Below are positions 1 to 10,380 of a DNA stretch of 64,000 nucleotides, piece by piece. Each line of letters begins with the position of its first letter. The first letter of the stretch is position 1. The DNA is from Syngnathus acus (Eukaryota > Chordata > Actinopteri > Syngnathiformes > Syngnathidae), in contig NC_051098.1 of the NCBI RefSeq assembly GCF_901709675.1, positions 11,564,918 to 11,628,917 on the forward strand, written 5' to 3'. The notes under the pieces were generated by a model that was given only the letters and a program-made list of their open reading frames with translations, made no database searches and was not told the DNA's origin. Position numbers and translations under genes: made by a program.

Positions 1-148
1 TCCAGCGGTCTCTTTTCCGTGAGGAGTGAGCTGAGCCTGAAGGTGATGAAGGAGGACAAAGATGCTCAGTTCTACTGCGAGGTCACCTACCTCGTTCCAG
101 GAGGAACCAGAATGACCGAGACCAACCCCATTAACATCACCGTGTACT
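1..148 (+). CDS. mcam: mcam exon: end of second Ig (V-type) domain
   Basis: The exon is open from the window edge in frame 1 and ends in phase 1 before donor GTGAGC at 149. It contains the Ig cysteine motif (DAQFYCE) and a strand ending in NITVY, matching the end of the second V-type domain of human MCAM. Confidence 0.85.
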
Positions 149-3100
149 GTGAGCTTCACGCAACCCAACGCACCAACACGAGTCTTTTCACATGAAGACG
201 TGATGTAACAAATGCATGTCAGACAGTTATTTTATTAAATTGGAACAACCTGGATTAGATTGAAATTAAACCCGGCATTTGGTTTAAATAGGAATTTTAG
301 ATTTCCGATAATGACACATCACCTCTGATCCCATTTCTGTATTACGTTTCAGACCCGTCCACTGCTGTCCACGTGTGGGTGGAGTCACCAAAAGGAAAAA
401 TTAAAGAGGGCGATTCAATTATATTTAATTGCCATGGCAACGGTAATATGCCATCCTCTGTTTTTGTCAAGCACGGAACCGTAAGCGACTAATACTATTT
501 CTTCCATACAGAGGTGCCTTGAGATATAAGTGACTCAACTTTTGGAGGTAGAAGCTATGGATCAGTCACTTCACAACAAAAAGAGTCATGAAGCTCTTTC
601 GAAAAGAATTGTTTCAATTGTTTCAAGAAACTTCTGCAACCTGAATTTGGAGAAACTCTATAGGCTAATAATTAGCATCTATGTATTGTTGATGAGCAAC
701 AATACCTGAACACAAACAATGCGACACATGTAGACAAACCGTAGAACTCCCTGGCATATTTTCTCAGCCGAACAGAGAGGGGAGGGGTGAGCAGTTCCTA
801 TATCTCAAGGCACTACTGTAAGCTCCTCACTTAAATTGTCCAGCACTCTCATTTACATGTCTTTTCAATTGCTTTTAATAGACAGAATATGAAGTGCAGT
901 CCAACATGCTTGTGCTGGAAAATGTGACCCGCCTCCAGAGTGGGGATTATGAGTGTATCTCAATGGACACGAAGACCTATGAGGAGCTCTCAGGGAACAC
1001 GACTGTGTTTGTTAACTGTACGTCTCCCGCCAATAAAGTTTGCTTTACCGCCGCTACCACTCTTGATTATTTACTGTGAATGCAGACCTCGACCCCGTCG
1101 TGGTGCTGCCCAACTACGTGGAGATGGCTCAAGGCGAGGAGTGGAAAGCCACCTGTAACGCCCTGTCTTCTCTACAGACCCACACAGCTTGGTTCAAGGT
1201 CTCGCACGCACACGTTTTTGTCATTTTAAGAATTTTTTTGCGATCCAAACCTCACCGTGTGGCTTTCGTTGCCATAACGACCGCAGCGTGGAGCTAGGAA
1301 AGCGTTACCCTTCGAATTCTGAATCTTTTAAATGACAATTACTTCTTATTAGTAATAAAAGTGATCAAAATCAATGATGTTGACTTTGTGTGCTTTTAGG
1401 ATGGACAAGAGGTGTCGACGGGCCATATTTTAATGTTGAAGGATGTCACCTTTGACACTGCGGGGATGTACAAATGTGTGGTGACCGTTCCTGAAATTGA
1501 TGGCATGGAGAAGACGGCCACTCTTCAAGTCCATGTAAAAGGTCTGTTTGCTTATTATTATTTCAATCTAGATATTGAGTTACTAATTGTTGAAAAAAAA
1601 CTGTGTTAGAATGATCATTTGAGACTAACGTTTTACTTGCTGTTCAGGTGCCCCAGAGATTATAAAACCAGAACACACAGACATTGAGGAAAGTGTGGCC
1701 AGCACAGTGGACCTAACTTGCCATGTACGAGGGTTCCCGGCTCCAAGCGTTATCTGGACCACCACTGATGGAAAGGTACCACTGACCATTGTCCTCCAAT
1801 TCTGGAATGGAACCTGACTAATTGCTATATCACTCCAGATCCTGGAGACCACATCCCAAACTGAGATGGACGACGGCATCCACAGCATGGTGAGCGTGGA
1901 GGTCACATCAGACCTCACCGCCTTCTGTAACGCCTCCAATGAGTACGGCGCTGACGCGCTGGCATACAACATCAAAGCTAGTGAGTTCCTGCCTGGCTTT
2001 TGCATTTTTGTATTAGGGTCGAGCATCTTGCCATCTCTGAGGGGGATGACAATGTTCCCCAACCGATTACGATATGATCATATATATTCCAACTGATCCA
2101 AATAACGATTTACGACATGGTACAATTGACATAGGCTACAATTATTGACTCAACATGTTTTACATATTCATAGCACACGTTCAACAATGACATCCGTTTG
2201 GACTCCATCCGCCACATTTAGCTGAGACTTGCTTGAGCCCCCCTCCCGATGTTCCCGTGGTCTGTGTCACATCCGTTATTTGTGTTTAGACTGTGCTGAC
2301 GTGTTATGTGTCACTATTGTTGTGCCCCACCCCCTCCCCCCACAATTTACATGTTGTGACCACCCCTCTGCACCTTACTCCAGTTGTACACACCACAGCA
2401 GCAGCTACTACCACTAGCACAAGCACCAATGGCACAAGCACTCTTTCCTCTTCTACAGGTAAGGCTACAAGTCACTCTGCAATCTCTGCCTGGCTGCACA
2501 TATACATATTTAAACTCACTTGAGAATTGGTGTTAGTATTCAGTCGGGCTCTTAATACAGTAACAGGAAAATTACAGTACTTAGTCGACACATTCTCTGT
2601 TTACGGTCCTCATAGAGCCTTGAGAACCTTCCCCGCCCCCCCCTCTGTGTTCCTCTGGTGTGTGTCACATCCGTTATTTGTGTTTAGGCTGTGCTAATGT
2701 GTTGATTGTGTGTCACTATTGTTGTGGCCTCCTCCCGTGTGTGTTCAAATGTTGTGACGTCGGCTGTGTGCCTCTTACCTTATTGCAGTTGTACACATCA
2801 CAGCAGCAGCTACCACCACACGCACAAGCACTCTTTCTTCTTCCACAGGTAAGGTCACAGTCGCTCTGCATCATCACTGCGTATAGCTGCGACATTTACA
2901 CAACATGGTGAAACTCGCTGGAGGGTGCAGCGTGAAATAAGCGTAATAGTTTGGATTTTGTAAGATGGAGACTATTGGTCTTCAAAGTGTGGTGTGAGTG
3001 CCACAAGTGGTCCGCAGGTTCTCTCAAGAGGAACAATTCCACTTAATCTTGAAAACTGTTTAAACGGTTAAGTATTTTTGTTTTGTTTTATTAAACTTTC

Positions 3101-5041
3101 ATATGTAATACATTTTAATTCAGTTATTATTTTCATAAAATACATGGATAAGGATACAAAATTAGCACAAAGCTATGACGATATGGGCTAAGGCTAGTTA
3201 GAAAACTTGCATGCTTCTAGTGTGACTGTTAGGAAGCAGCTGAAACTCGCCTGACTACCATTAGGAGAACTCTCTGGTGCCTCCTCAAGTCTAGTTAGTT
3301 GTGCTAAAGCATTCCAGACATTTCCAGGCCTGTCAGATGAACAAGGTTTCCTGGTTTCTGCTTCTTGCCAAGTGTCACTTTAATGATATTACGCAGGAGA
3401 GCTGTGCGACTGACCGCCATCACACGTTCTCACCGGATGCTCATATTTCAAATCACTTCCTACTGTATTCAATGTGTTGGGATATACGTGTGTGTGTGTG
3501 GCCTGCTAGTAAGAGTTATTCAATGACCCCTTGCCTCCCCACTGATGATTGTACTCATGTGGTTTTTCTCAGTCCAAGCAGCAACCGCTATTCCACCAGA
3601 GAAAATCAGGAAAGGTTTGTACAGTATGTCACTCTGGTGCTCAAGGGTCCACTTTCTGCTCTCTCGCTGGCGCTCCTGACCAGAGGTGTTAAAATCCAGG
3701 TCCGGAAAACCCGTCCTTCTAATCAATGGGCAGGTAAACCAGCGAGCTCCCGGTTTATCTGTGGGCTAGGTTGATTAGAAGCCAAACCGTGGCAGGGGTT
3801 TTCCATTCTGGACCTGGATTTGACACTTCTGCTCCTGCCAAATGAACACCACCATTCCCAGCATGCATCAGCACACTTTCGCTCTCCTCCACTTCAGAAT
3901 GTTTGTACCTTCTTTGTCTCTCTAGGTTGCCAGGTTTCTTTTTTTTTTTCCCCTCAAATAAGTTGGACTGTAGATGTTTTTATGTTTGTAAACAATAGGC
4001 ACCGTGTAACTTCTGGGTGGCAGAAAAGTAAAATGACTGAAACGTAAAAAAAAATACTATACATTAAAAAAAACATACATTTGCCTTGTTGTGCTCAGAG
4101 TTTTTGCCACCCGGAAGCAGGTGTGACAAAAGTTCTATTCCGAGGCAAGATCCCTCCACGCTGCAGCATGCTGCACAGTCGGCCTCCTCCCACCATGCAC
4201 CTGACCCCACAACCCTTCATTTTCCACCAACGCTGACCTTGTTTCTATGTATCTTCACCACCAGAGAGCAACGGCGTAATCATTGTCGTCATCATCATCT
4301 GCATCCTGCTGCTGGCCATCTTGGGGAGCGTGCTCTACTTCCTCTACAAGAAAGGAAAGATCTGCGGCCGCTCCGGCAAGCAGGACCTGTAAGTACACAT
4401 CATGATCAGTCAATACTGTTTTGGTTTTCTTGCCCAGGATGAACATCATTATTTTGTTATTTTTAGGATTTCACATAGTGTTTTTTTATGCCTTAGGAAA
4501 GTCCACTTAGCTTAATGCTAACAGACAATGGAAAATGCCATTGACATACAGGCAGATAGCTTTGATAGTTGTGATCTTAGAAGAAACGAATATTCAAACA
4601 CAAATAGTGGAGCAACACATGCAGACAGATATACTCACAGGTAGACTTGAACCTCTATGAGAAATGACTCAAATTACAGTATCTCAATGTGACACTTGCA
4701 GTAGGTGTCTATTCGCTTGGCTGTATAATACTGTCCCCTGGTGGCAAAAGTGGGTACACCAGAAGTTGCAGCACAATAAATTGAATTGCAGCATTCAGCC
4801 ATGATATCCAGATTGTTACATTCTATTTGTGGGTTAACTCTGTTATTTAAAAATAACATCATATTGAAATGGATGATTTTCAACATATTTTGTGTCTTGT
4901 AGCACCAAAGAAAAATCCGGCAAAGACAACATTGTGGTGGAAATGAAGAGCGACACCGAGGACGCCGTTCTCCTCGGGGTCAACGGAGAGAAATTACCCT
5001 CCAGCAACCAGGTAAACATCTACCCCGTGCGACACCAGTAA
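1..5041 (+). CDS. mcam: mcam-like cell adhesion molecule (CD146/MUC18), 3' part of gene
   Basis: This is a partial gene cut by the left window edge. Coding exons are <1-148, 353-480, 882-1017, 1086-1198, 1400-1541, 1648-1775, 1839-1980, 2384-2458, 2789-2848, probably 3573-3614, 4265-4388 and 4903-5041; all junctions are GT/AG and keep frame. The product is a single-pass membrane immunoglobulin-superfamily adhesion receptor. The visible part runs from the end of the second Ig domain through three C2-type Ig domains, a Thr/Ser-rich stalk, the transmembrane helix and a short tail. Residue matches to human MCAM are clear: EDKDAQFYCE before the first junction, and the LYFLYKKGK and SGKQ motifs after the membrane helix. 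Each Ig domain is built from two exons with phases 1-0-1. Teleosts carry mcama and mcamb, and I cannot tell which this is. Two introns are only 63 and 68 bp. Confidence 0.88.
353..480 (+). CDS. mcam: mcam exon: first half of third Ig domain
   Basis: The acceptor AG is at 351-352 and the donor GTAAGC at 481. The exon starts with YPSTAVHVW and carries the first domain cysteine in IIFNCHG. It is 128 nt and runs from phase 1 to phase 0. Confidence 0.85.
509..818. mobile_element. hAT-like MITE in mcam intron
   Basis: Inverted termini are visible: CAGAGGTGCCTTGAGATATA at the left, and the complement of CAGTAGTGCCTTGAGATATA at the right end. The CAG-N-GGTG-type start is typical of hAT termini. The interior has no transposase frame. 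No 8-bp flanking duplication survives, so it is probably an old copy. Confidence 0.55.
882..1017 (+). CDS. mcam: mcam exon: second half of third Ig domain
   Basis: The acceptor ends at 881 and the donor is at 1018. The exon carries the second cysteine of the domain in the typical SGDYECIS strand, with an NVT and an NTT glycosylation sequon. It is followed by a 68-bp intron. Confidence 0.87.
1086..1198 (+). CDS. mcam: mcam exon: first half of fourth Ig domain
   Basis: The exon completes the phase-1 codon (Tyr) after acceptor AG 1084-1085 and reads LDPVVVLPNYVE then EEWKATCNA, giving the first domain cysteine. It ends at TWFK-type residues (HTAWFK) before GTCTCG, a non-consensus but usable donor. 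The reading frame supports it strongly. Confidence 0.83.
1400..1541 (+). CDS. mcam: mcam exon: second half of fourth Ig domain
   Basis: It follows a pyrimidine-rich acceptor (AG at 1398-1399). The exon reads DGQEVSTGHILMLKDV and then DTAGMYKCVV, the conserved C-terminal Ig strand. It ends in phase 1 before GTCTGT. Confidence 0.86.
1648..1775 (+). CDS. mcam: mcam exon: first half of fifth Ig domain
   Basis: It begins GAPEIIKPEH (Gly split across the junction). It contains TVDLTCHVRGFPAPSVIW, with the first cysteine and the core tryptophan of a C2-type Ig fold. The donor GTACCA is at 1776, and the following intron is only 63 bp. Confidence 0.87.
1839..1980 (+). CDS. mcam: mcam exon: second half of fifth Ig domain
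   Basis: The exon contains SVEVTSDLTAFCNASNEYG, giving the second cysteine with an NAS sequon and the conserved Asn-x-x-Gly turn. It ends in phase 1 before GTGAGT at 1981. This closes the last Ig domain before the stalk. Confidence 0.87.
2384..2458 (+). CDS. mcam: mcam mucin-like stalk exon, copy 1
   Basis: This 75-nt, phase 1-1 exon lies between a clear acceptor (CAG at 2381-2383) and donor GTAAGG. It encodes a Thr/Ser/Ala-rich segment starting IVHTTAAATTT with one NGT sequon, fitting the O-glycosylated juxtamembrane stalk of MCAM. Because both ends are phase 1 it can be skipped without a frameshift. The sister exon is at 2789. Confidence 0.75.
2789..2848 (+). CDS. mcam: mcam mucin-like stalk exon, copy 2 (duplicated)
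   Basis: This 60-nt, phase 1-1 exon nearly repeats the one at 2384, encoding VVHITAAATTTRTSTLSSST. It lacks five codons in the middle relative to copy 1. Flanking intron sequence is duplicated too, so the exon arose by a tandem genomic duplication of about 400 bp. Confidence 0.72.
3573..3614 (+). CDS. mcam: possible 42-nt mcam stalk micro-exon
   Basis: A good acceptor (TTTTTCTCAG ending 3572) and donor GTTTGT at 3615 bound 42 nt that stay in phase 1-1. The encoded segment is VQAATAIPPEKIRK. The IPPEK part resembles the Pro/Glu-containing segment just before the human MCAM membrane helix. It sits 66 bp upstream of a hAT-like MITE. Transcript data are needed to confirm use. Confidence 0.45.
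3681..3831. mobile_element. 151-bp hAT-like MITE with 8-bp target duplication
   Basis: The termini are CAGAGGTGTTAAAATCCAGG on the left and the complement of CAGAAGTGTCAAATCCAGG on the right. They are flanked by CTCCTGAC (3673-3680) and CTCCTGCC (3832-3839), an 8-bp target-site duplication with one mismatch. Terminus and duplication length point to the hAT superfamily. There is no coding capacity. Confidence 0.72.
4265..4388 (+). CDS. mcam: mcam transmembrane exon
   Basis: The exon encodes ESNG, then a strongly hydrophobic helix (VIIVVIIICILLLAILGSVL), then YFLYKKGKICGRSGKQDL. The juxtamembrane basic KKGK cluster corresponds to the ERM-binding region described for MCAM. The acceptor AG is at 4263-4264. 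It ends in phase 2 before GTAAGT. Confidence 0.9.
4903..5041 (+). CDS. mcam: mcam cytoplasmic-tail exon with stop
   Basis: It begins after TAG acceptor 4900-4902 and encodes the tail, with SGKDNIVVEMKSDTE matching the human ELVVEVKSDK segment, ending NIYPVRHQ and TAA at 5039-5041. The final RH resembles the human terminus. A CAG|GTAAAC site at 5011/5012 looks like a possible donor. Using it would end the protein almost at once with the acceptors visible downstream, so I read through it. Confidence 0.82.
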
Positions 5042-6580
5042 AAGACTTCCTGTCCTCCATGCACTTACCTCTTCCAACGTTTTTGTCTTTGCTTGTGTGC
5101 TTGTCCTGTGGAGTAAACAACAGTGAGGAAGAAGCCACCGCTGTGACCCGACGACACTCGCTGATGGCTCCCAGCTTCCACCGCAGCCTCTTTTCTCTGT
5201 CAATCAAAAGCTGTCTGAGACCCCAAAATGATCACACTGGGCTTGATTACATGCCTGCAAACGTCAGTTGGAGGGCAACACTGTTTGAATGAGGCTGTCC
5301 GTTTTGTATGTTGCTGAAACACCGTTGAGCAGGGACTATTTTTTTATTGCCGAACAATCACTATAGAGCTACCCGAACAATCTCTTCCTCCAGTGTACAT
5401 ATTGTCATCCGTGTATATATATTTCCTTATTTAAAGTGTATTGATTATGAAGAGCAGAGACGGCCGTTCTGCAAAAGTCCGTACACTGAAAAATCTTTGT
5501 GTATATGTCACAATTCAAAACATATTTTTGCCTTTTAGTGCTTAAACCATCAAATCGATATCCTCCCTCAAATCTCTGAAGCTAGCGTCTTCACACCTCC
5601 ACTGTAAAGGATATATTTTTGCAAACGTGTTATAAATTATTATAGATTTCACATCATAGCATTAACATCTAGCATTAATTTTTGTTCCTTCACATTTTGA
5701 ATACTGCATGTGTGTGTTCAAGCTTTACAAATAGTAAACTATTAGGCCAAAGAGATTACGTCCGGAGCTTTGAATATATATATATATATGCAAAAAAACC
5801 AAAACACGTTCTACTGTTAAGACATGAAGCACGGTGATGTTTTTTTTTAGTGCACTGATTTCTCTGTGGTCTCCACTTGTGTTTCTTGAATGTGAAACTT
5901 ATTTGTGTGATGTGAAAATGAAAAGCTTATCTAGTGATTGCATCGTTGTCCTCTCTGTGACGGACAGCAGGCTTGTCTATGAAATCGTATTCATGTGTTC
6001 AGTGAATATTTAAGCGGAAAAAGCCAAAGTGACAGAATCTCTACCCATGTGAAGCCTTCTTTTCAGTTAACTCATTCACTGCCAACCCAGTTAAAATCTT
6101 TTGACGATTATAGGCGTCAATGGCAGTGAATGGGTTACGGTTTTGAAGAAATAATAATAATAGCGTGGCCTTTGTATTTGCAAACAAAGAATAAAAGAGA
6201 TGATTTTGATTCTTTGAAGTGTGATGGGAGAATAGCTCTCACATTGTCCGGAAATCGAGTTTGCCAGTGTACTTTTGATATGTGCAAGAGTCGTCATTTA
6301 ATGGTGAAAATATCGCATCATACGAGTTGTAAAGATGTTTTCGTGCCTTGTGACATTCTGGTATTTGGATCATGATACTGTAGAGTCCTGCTACGACTTG
6401 TGCAGTCCTGTTGATGAAACGCTCAAGTTGTTTTATGAACTTCCATTACTCACGATTTTTTTTTAATCAGTTGTTTACGTATGCCCTTTAAATCACTAGA
6501 GACATGAAATGTAAAGTGATGCCTTTTCAAATCATTTTTTTTAAAATTCTACTGAATAAAAATATTGTTGAAGGGAGTGT
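5042..6580 (+). other. mcam: mcam 3' untranslated region
   Basis: This AT-rich non-coding stretch follows the stop. An AATAAA poly(A) signal at 6555-6560 suggests an end near 6580. It contains a short (AT)n run near 5777 and a small palindromic MITE at 6071-6134, which would form a hairpin in the transcript. The 3' end is inferred from the signal only. Confidence 0.6.
6071..6134. mobile_element. tiny TTAA-flanked palindromic MITE (copy 1)
   Basis: The outer arms CTCATTCACTGCC and GGCAGTGAATGGG are inverted, with an inner TTGACG/CGTCAA hairpin. It is flanked by TTAA on the left and TTAC on the right. A related element at 28304 has TTAA on both sides, so the TTAA target of piggyBac-type elements is suggested. 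It lies inside the mcam 3' UTR. Confidence 0.55.
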
Positions 6581-6612
6581 TTATTGTTTTAAATGATTTA
6601 TAATTGATAACT

Positions 6613-7376
6613 AACCCAAGACAGTGGATTTCAGGCGAGACCCTTCACCACTTTTACCCCTCACTATCCGCAGTAATACTATTCTCTCCACAGACACCTT
6701 CAAGTTCCTGGGAACCACAATCTCTCGGGACCTGAAATGGACCGGCCACATAGACTCTGTCCGGAAGAAGGCCCAGCAGAGGCTGTACTTCCTGAGACAG
6801 CTCAAGAAGTTCAACCTGCCGCGAGAGCTTCTGAAGACCTTCTACACTGCCATCATCCAGTCTGTCCTCTGCACCTCCATCACTGTCTGGTTTGGATCAG
6901 CCTCCAAACAAGACAAGCACAGACTGCAACGGACAATCAGGACTGCAGAAAAGATCATTGGAATCAACCTCCCTTCTATCCAAGACTTGTACCTGTCCAG
7001 GACCAGGAAACGTGCAAGGAACATCTCTACAGACCCTTCTCACCCAGGTTGCAGTCTGTTTGAACTACTCCCCTCCGGACGGCGTTATAGAGCTCGGTAC
7101 GCCAAAACCAGCAGACACCGAGACAGCTTCTTCCCCCAGGCTGTTGCTCTGATGAACTCACACCACTCATAGAGTCTCAGAGGCATTACTGTGCAATAAC
7201 ATCCTGCTCTTCACACCTTTTGAATTTGTCTACACTGTTTTTGCCATTATTCACATGTCCTGAGTGTTGTTAGTCACCTATATGTTGAACAGAGGGTGTG
7301 TTTTACCGAAGTCAAATTCCTTGTTTGGCACGCTCAAACATGGCGAATAAAAACTCTTGAATCTTGAATCTTGAAT
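6613..7376 (+). mobile_element. 5'-truncated LINE (L2/CR1-like) 3' end
   Basis: A frame open from about 6613 to the TAG at 7170-7172 encodes the C-terminal end of a non-LTR retrotransposon reverse-transcriptase protein. Typical pieces are FKFLGTTISRDLKW, RLYFLRQLKKF and a terminal LLPSGRRYR segment. It is followed by a short 3' UTR, AATAAA near 7346 and three CTTGAAT units (7356-7376), the kind of short tandem tail seen on L2/CR1-type elements. The endonuclease and the RT catalytic core are missing, so the copy cannot move by itself. The intact frame suggests a fairly young insertion. Family naming is from memory. Confidence 0.8.
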
Positions 7377-10300
7377 TAAATTATGGAGGACCTGTATGCC
7401 TTACTATGACAGAACAGTTTCAGTTTTAGCATCCAAAATAAATAAATGTTTAATTTATATAATTGATATATTTTTCTTAAGTATTCTTGTATTTTAAAGT
7501 TCTGCTTTTAACATACAAATTCTAGTGGTTTTATTTTAGATTTTTTCTATATTATTTTTTGTTTTTTTTGGTACTCCACTATTATTTTCGGTACTAAAGG
7601 CACTATATTATTTTCTCTACTAGCTTTTAATAGTTTTTTTTGCAAGAAATCTTAACAGAAAATGCATATTTTCCTTAATTACACTTTATGTAATGCTTCA
7701 ATAATCCCAAATAGATTTAGGGTTTTAGCAATGTGACAAAACAATATGTTTGATTTATGTAACTGCTTCTGTACTTACATTGAGCTTGTCTGTTGCTTTG
7801 TCCTCTTGGTGAACTTCCAAGCCAATTTGCTGCTTTTTACTGTGGCGTGATACATTGATTATGTATTTAGCACATGCTCTTTAGTAATATGTCTCGTCAA
7901 TCTGCCAGGAGAAAAATAATTAAAACAACAGGTTAGGACAAAAGTACTGACACTTCACCTAATGTGAAAATTGGAGAAGGTTTGCATATTCTTCCTGTTC
8001 TCCTGCTTCTTTTTACCCCAATTTTCACAAGAGTGCAAATATTCTAAATGCCACCATTTGACCATATGAGGACAAATGTTACAGAAAGTGGATGTCACGT
8101 TGCAATAATTAGGTCAACGTCTAATGGCTAGTAAGCGCCTTCAAATTACATATAAAAATACACCAAAATACCTTTAGAGTTGTCAACTGAGCACAACAAT
8201 CTCAAAATTTCTCCTGCTTACAATTTTATTAACAGCACTGTGCAGTCTTCCAAAGTGATATGATCTTTGAAAACAAGGATAAATTTTAACGAATGCCTTT
8301 TTTTTTTCTTTTCTCAAAACGGCTGTTGTTGACGAGGTTACGTGAAACCACAGCTTCCTTGTGGTGGCCCCATCCGATAAAGCATGACTTTGTTTCCTTG
8401 CAGGTGCAGAGAAAACAGCCATTCGGGATGTGCTTAGTCTTTTTGGGGACTAAGAAGAAAAGTAAACAGCAAGTGCTCCTGGATGAAGCTCACACACCCA
8501 CAATCGCATGCGCACACAACAAAAGGCCTCAGTCAATCGTGATCTCAACACAAATGGCACTGCTTTTGAGAATTATTCACAGAAGTAAACAAAACATTGT
8601 GTTGGGGTGGGGGGGGGACAGAATACAGGAATGTAAAATGAGAGCCGACAGCATTCTTGTATGACTGCAAGCGCCTTTAGAGTGACAGTATCAAAGCACA
8701 ATTTGGTATACTGTGCGAGTACATGAATACACAATTAACACGCTGCCCTGGAAATACGGAACAGTAATGAAGACTCCATTACTTGCCATTCAAGAAGTTT
8801 GTCAAGGCAACTAGGAACATAAAAGCAGAAATGAGGATTGACCGTGTAGCTTAAACCAGAATAAGCTTATTCGCTATTGGAAAAGCATCAGACACACATT
8901 CTTCATATACAACAGGAGTGTTACATCAATGTACCACAAAGCTCGTGTGTGTTTATTCCAAGTACCTGGAAGCTGACCTTGGAAAATATTGTGCAAGTTA
9001 GAATGACTGAAATAAACGCGAGGAGGGGGGAAAAAAAAAAAAAGGCTACAAGTGTGACTTCATTGATTCCGACTCAGCGGGTCTAAAAAGTTATTCCTGA
9101 GTTATTTTTGGCGAATTGGCCTAGTTGGCCCGCTGCTGACGTCCATCAAAGCCGTGGGCCAACCTATTACATCATCAGCTATTCCCTTTCTATGACTTTG
9201 GACCCTAAAGCCCAATTCCGCTTTGCATTTTGCTTACTGTTGCTATGACGATCTGAAAGAAAGCTACCTCCCCACCCCCTCCCCCCAAAAAGTAAAAACA
9301 CTGCAGAGTTGACAGCTCTCAAGCTGCTTGTACGTTCAAGTATGCTACATTAGCGACTGCAGGAAAACGGCGATACTGTCACTTTAAAGGCAGATGACCA
9401 AGTTAAACAATATTCACAAACGTACACTTAAGGCTTAATTGTTTAACACTATCATAATAGTAGCAGCAGTGCAGCACTTCTGAATTAATTACAACAATAT
9501 TTAGGATATTACAAGAATATATTACCAAAATGAAGTCGATGACAAAAATTTGTTTGTAATTAAAACACCGCACTGAGCTGGAAACCGAAACCTGAACCAG
9601 TCTGACGAGGATGTCAAAGATGAAATGAAATAAAATCAGTCACCTCAAATCACACAACATGAGCCCATCTGGTACTGCGTGATGGTTAACATTACAATAT
9701 CAACATTCACTTCAAGCACACATGCTAGCACTCACACACAGACGCCAGGGTGCTGACCTCAAATAAAACATAAGTTGGTAACAAGAACATGAAAGAAAAA
9801 TTGAGTACCAAAGCCGCGTTTTGAGAATTTTGAGTTGAAGCATATTTGCATTTGGTGACTATGTTTAAGATTGAAATGACACAAGAAAGTGGCAGATGTT
9901 TAGATGTACAACAGAACAATTTTACTTTTACATTTTAAATTTAGTCATACCTGCTAAGGAAGGTAATTTGCACCATTTAAAACATTTTTGCACGATGGAT
10001 TACCAGAATCTTAGGCTCTCTCTAGTGGTATGCAAGAGAATCACTGCTTGCGCTATATTTGACTTTCAAATTCATTATAGGTCATTTTTAAAAATGGTTT
10101 TAAAGAACAATTTGCAACTTCCTTCTGTCATTTTCAAATTACAAACTCAATTGGGCCAGGGTTTGAAAAATTGTGGGCTTACATTTCCAACACACGTACA
10201 AACACGCAAACGCAGTGGTGCCAATCCGAGAATCTTCAAGTCAACCCTCGCATCGCCGTTTTGACAACAGGCACATGCTTGGCGCTTGTACCAAAAGTGA

Positions 10301-10380
10301 CCCTCGAAGCGGACATCTTTTCACATACTGACTTGTATATATTACACACATTTAATATACATTTAACCATATATTAAACT
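7377..10380. other. non-coding interval between mcam and cbl 3' ends
   Basis: This is the convergent intergenic space. It has only short, unconvincing frames and no Ig, enzyme or RNA-gene signature I recognise. A TTTATT at 8225-8230 (AATAAA on the minus strand) could be a distal poly(A) signal for cbl. Homopolymer runs occur (G8 near 8610, A13 near 9030). Confidence 0.5.

Larger units (their letters stand above)
2229..2870 (+). repeat. tandem duplication of about 400 bp carrying the stalk exon
   Basis: The block TGTGTCACATCCGTTATTTG recurs at 2263 and 2661 (offset 398), and the exon acceptors recur at 2383 and 2788 (offset 405). Shared intron and exon sequence means the unit was duplicated as genomic DNA, followed by small indels. 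Confidence 0.8.

Noticed and set aside
1625-2062. 145-codon minus-strand open frame
   Set aside because: It is the antisense shadow of the fifth Ig domain exons of mcam and crosses their splice sites.
3301-3774. 157-codon plus-strand open frame in the mcam stalk intron
   Set aside because: No domain or composition signal; it runs through the micro-exon in another frame and into a MITE.
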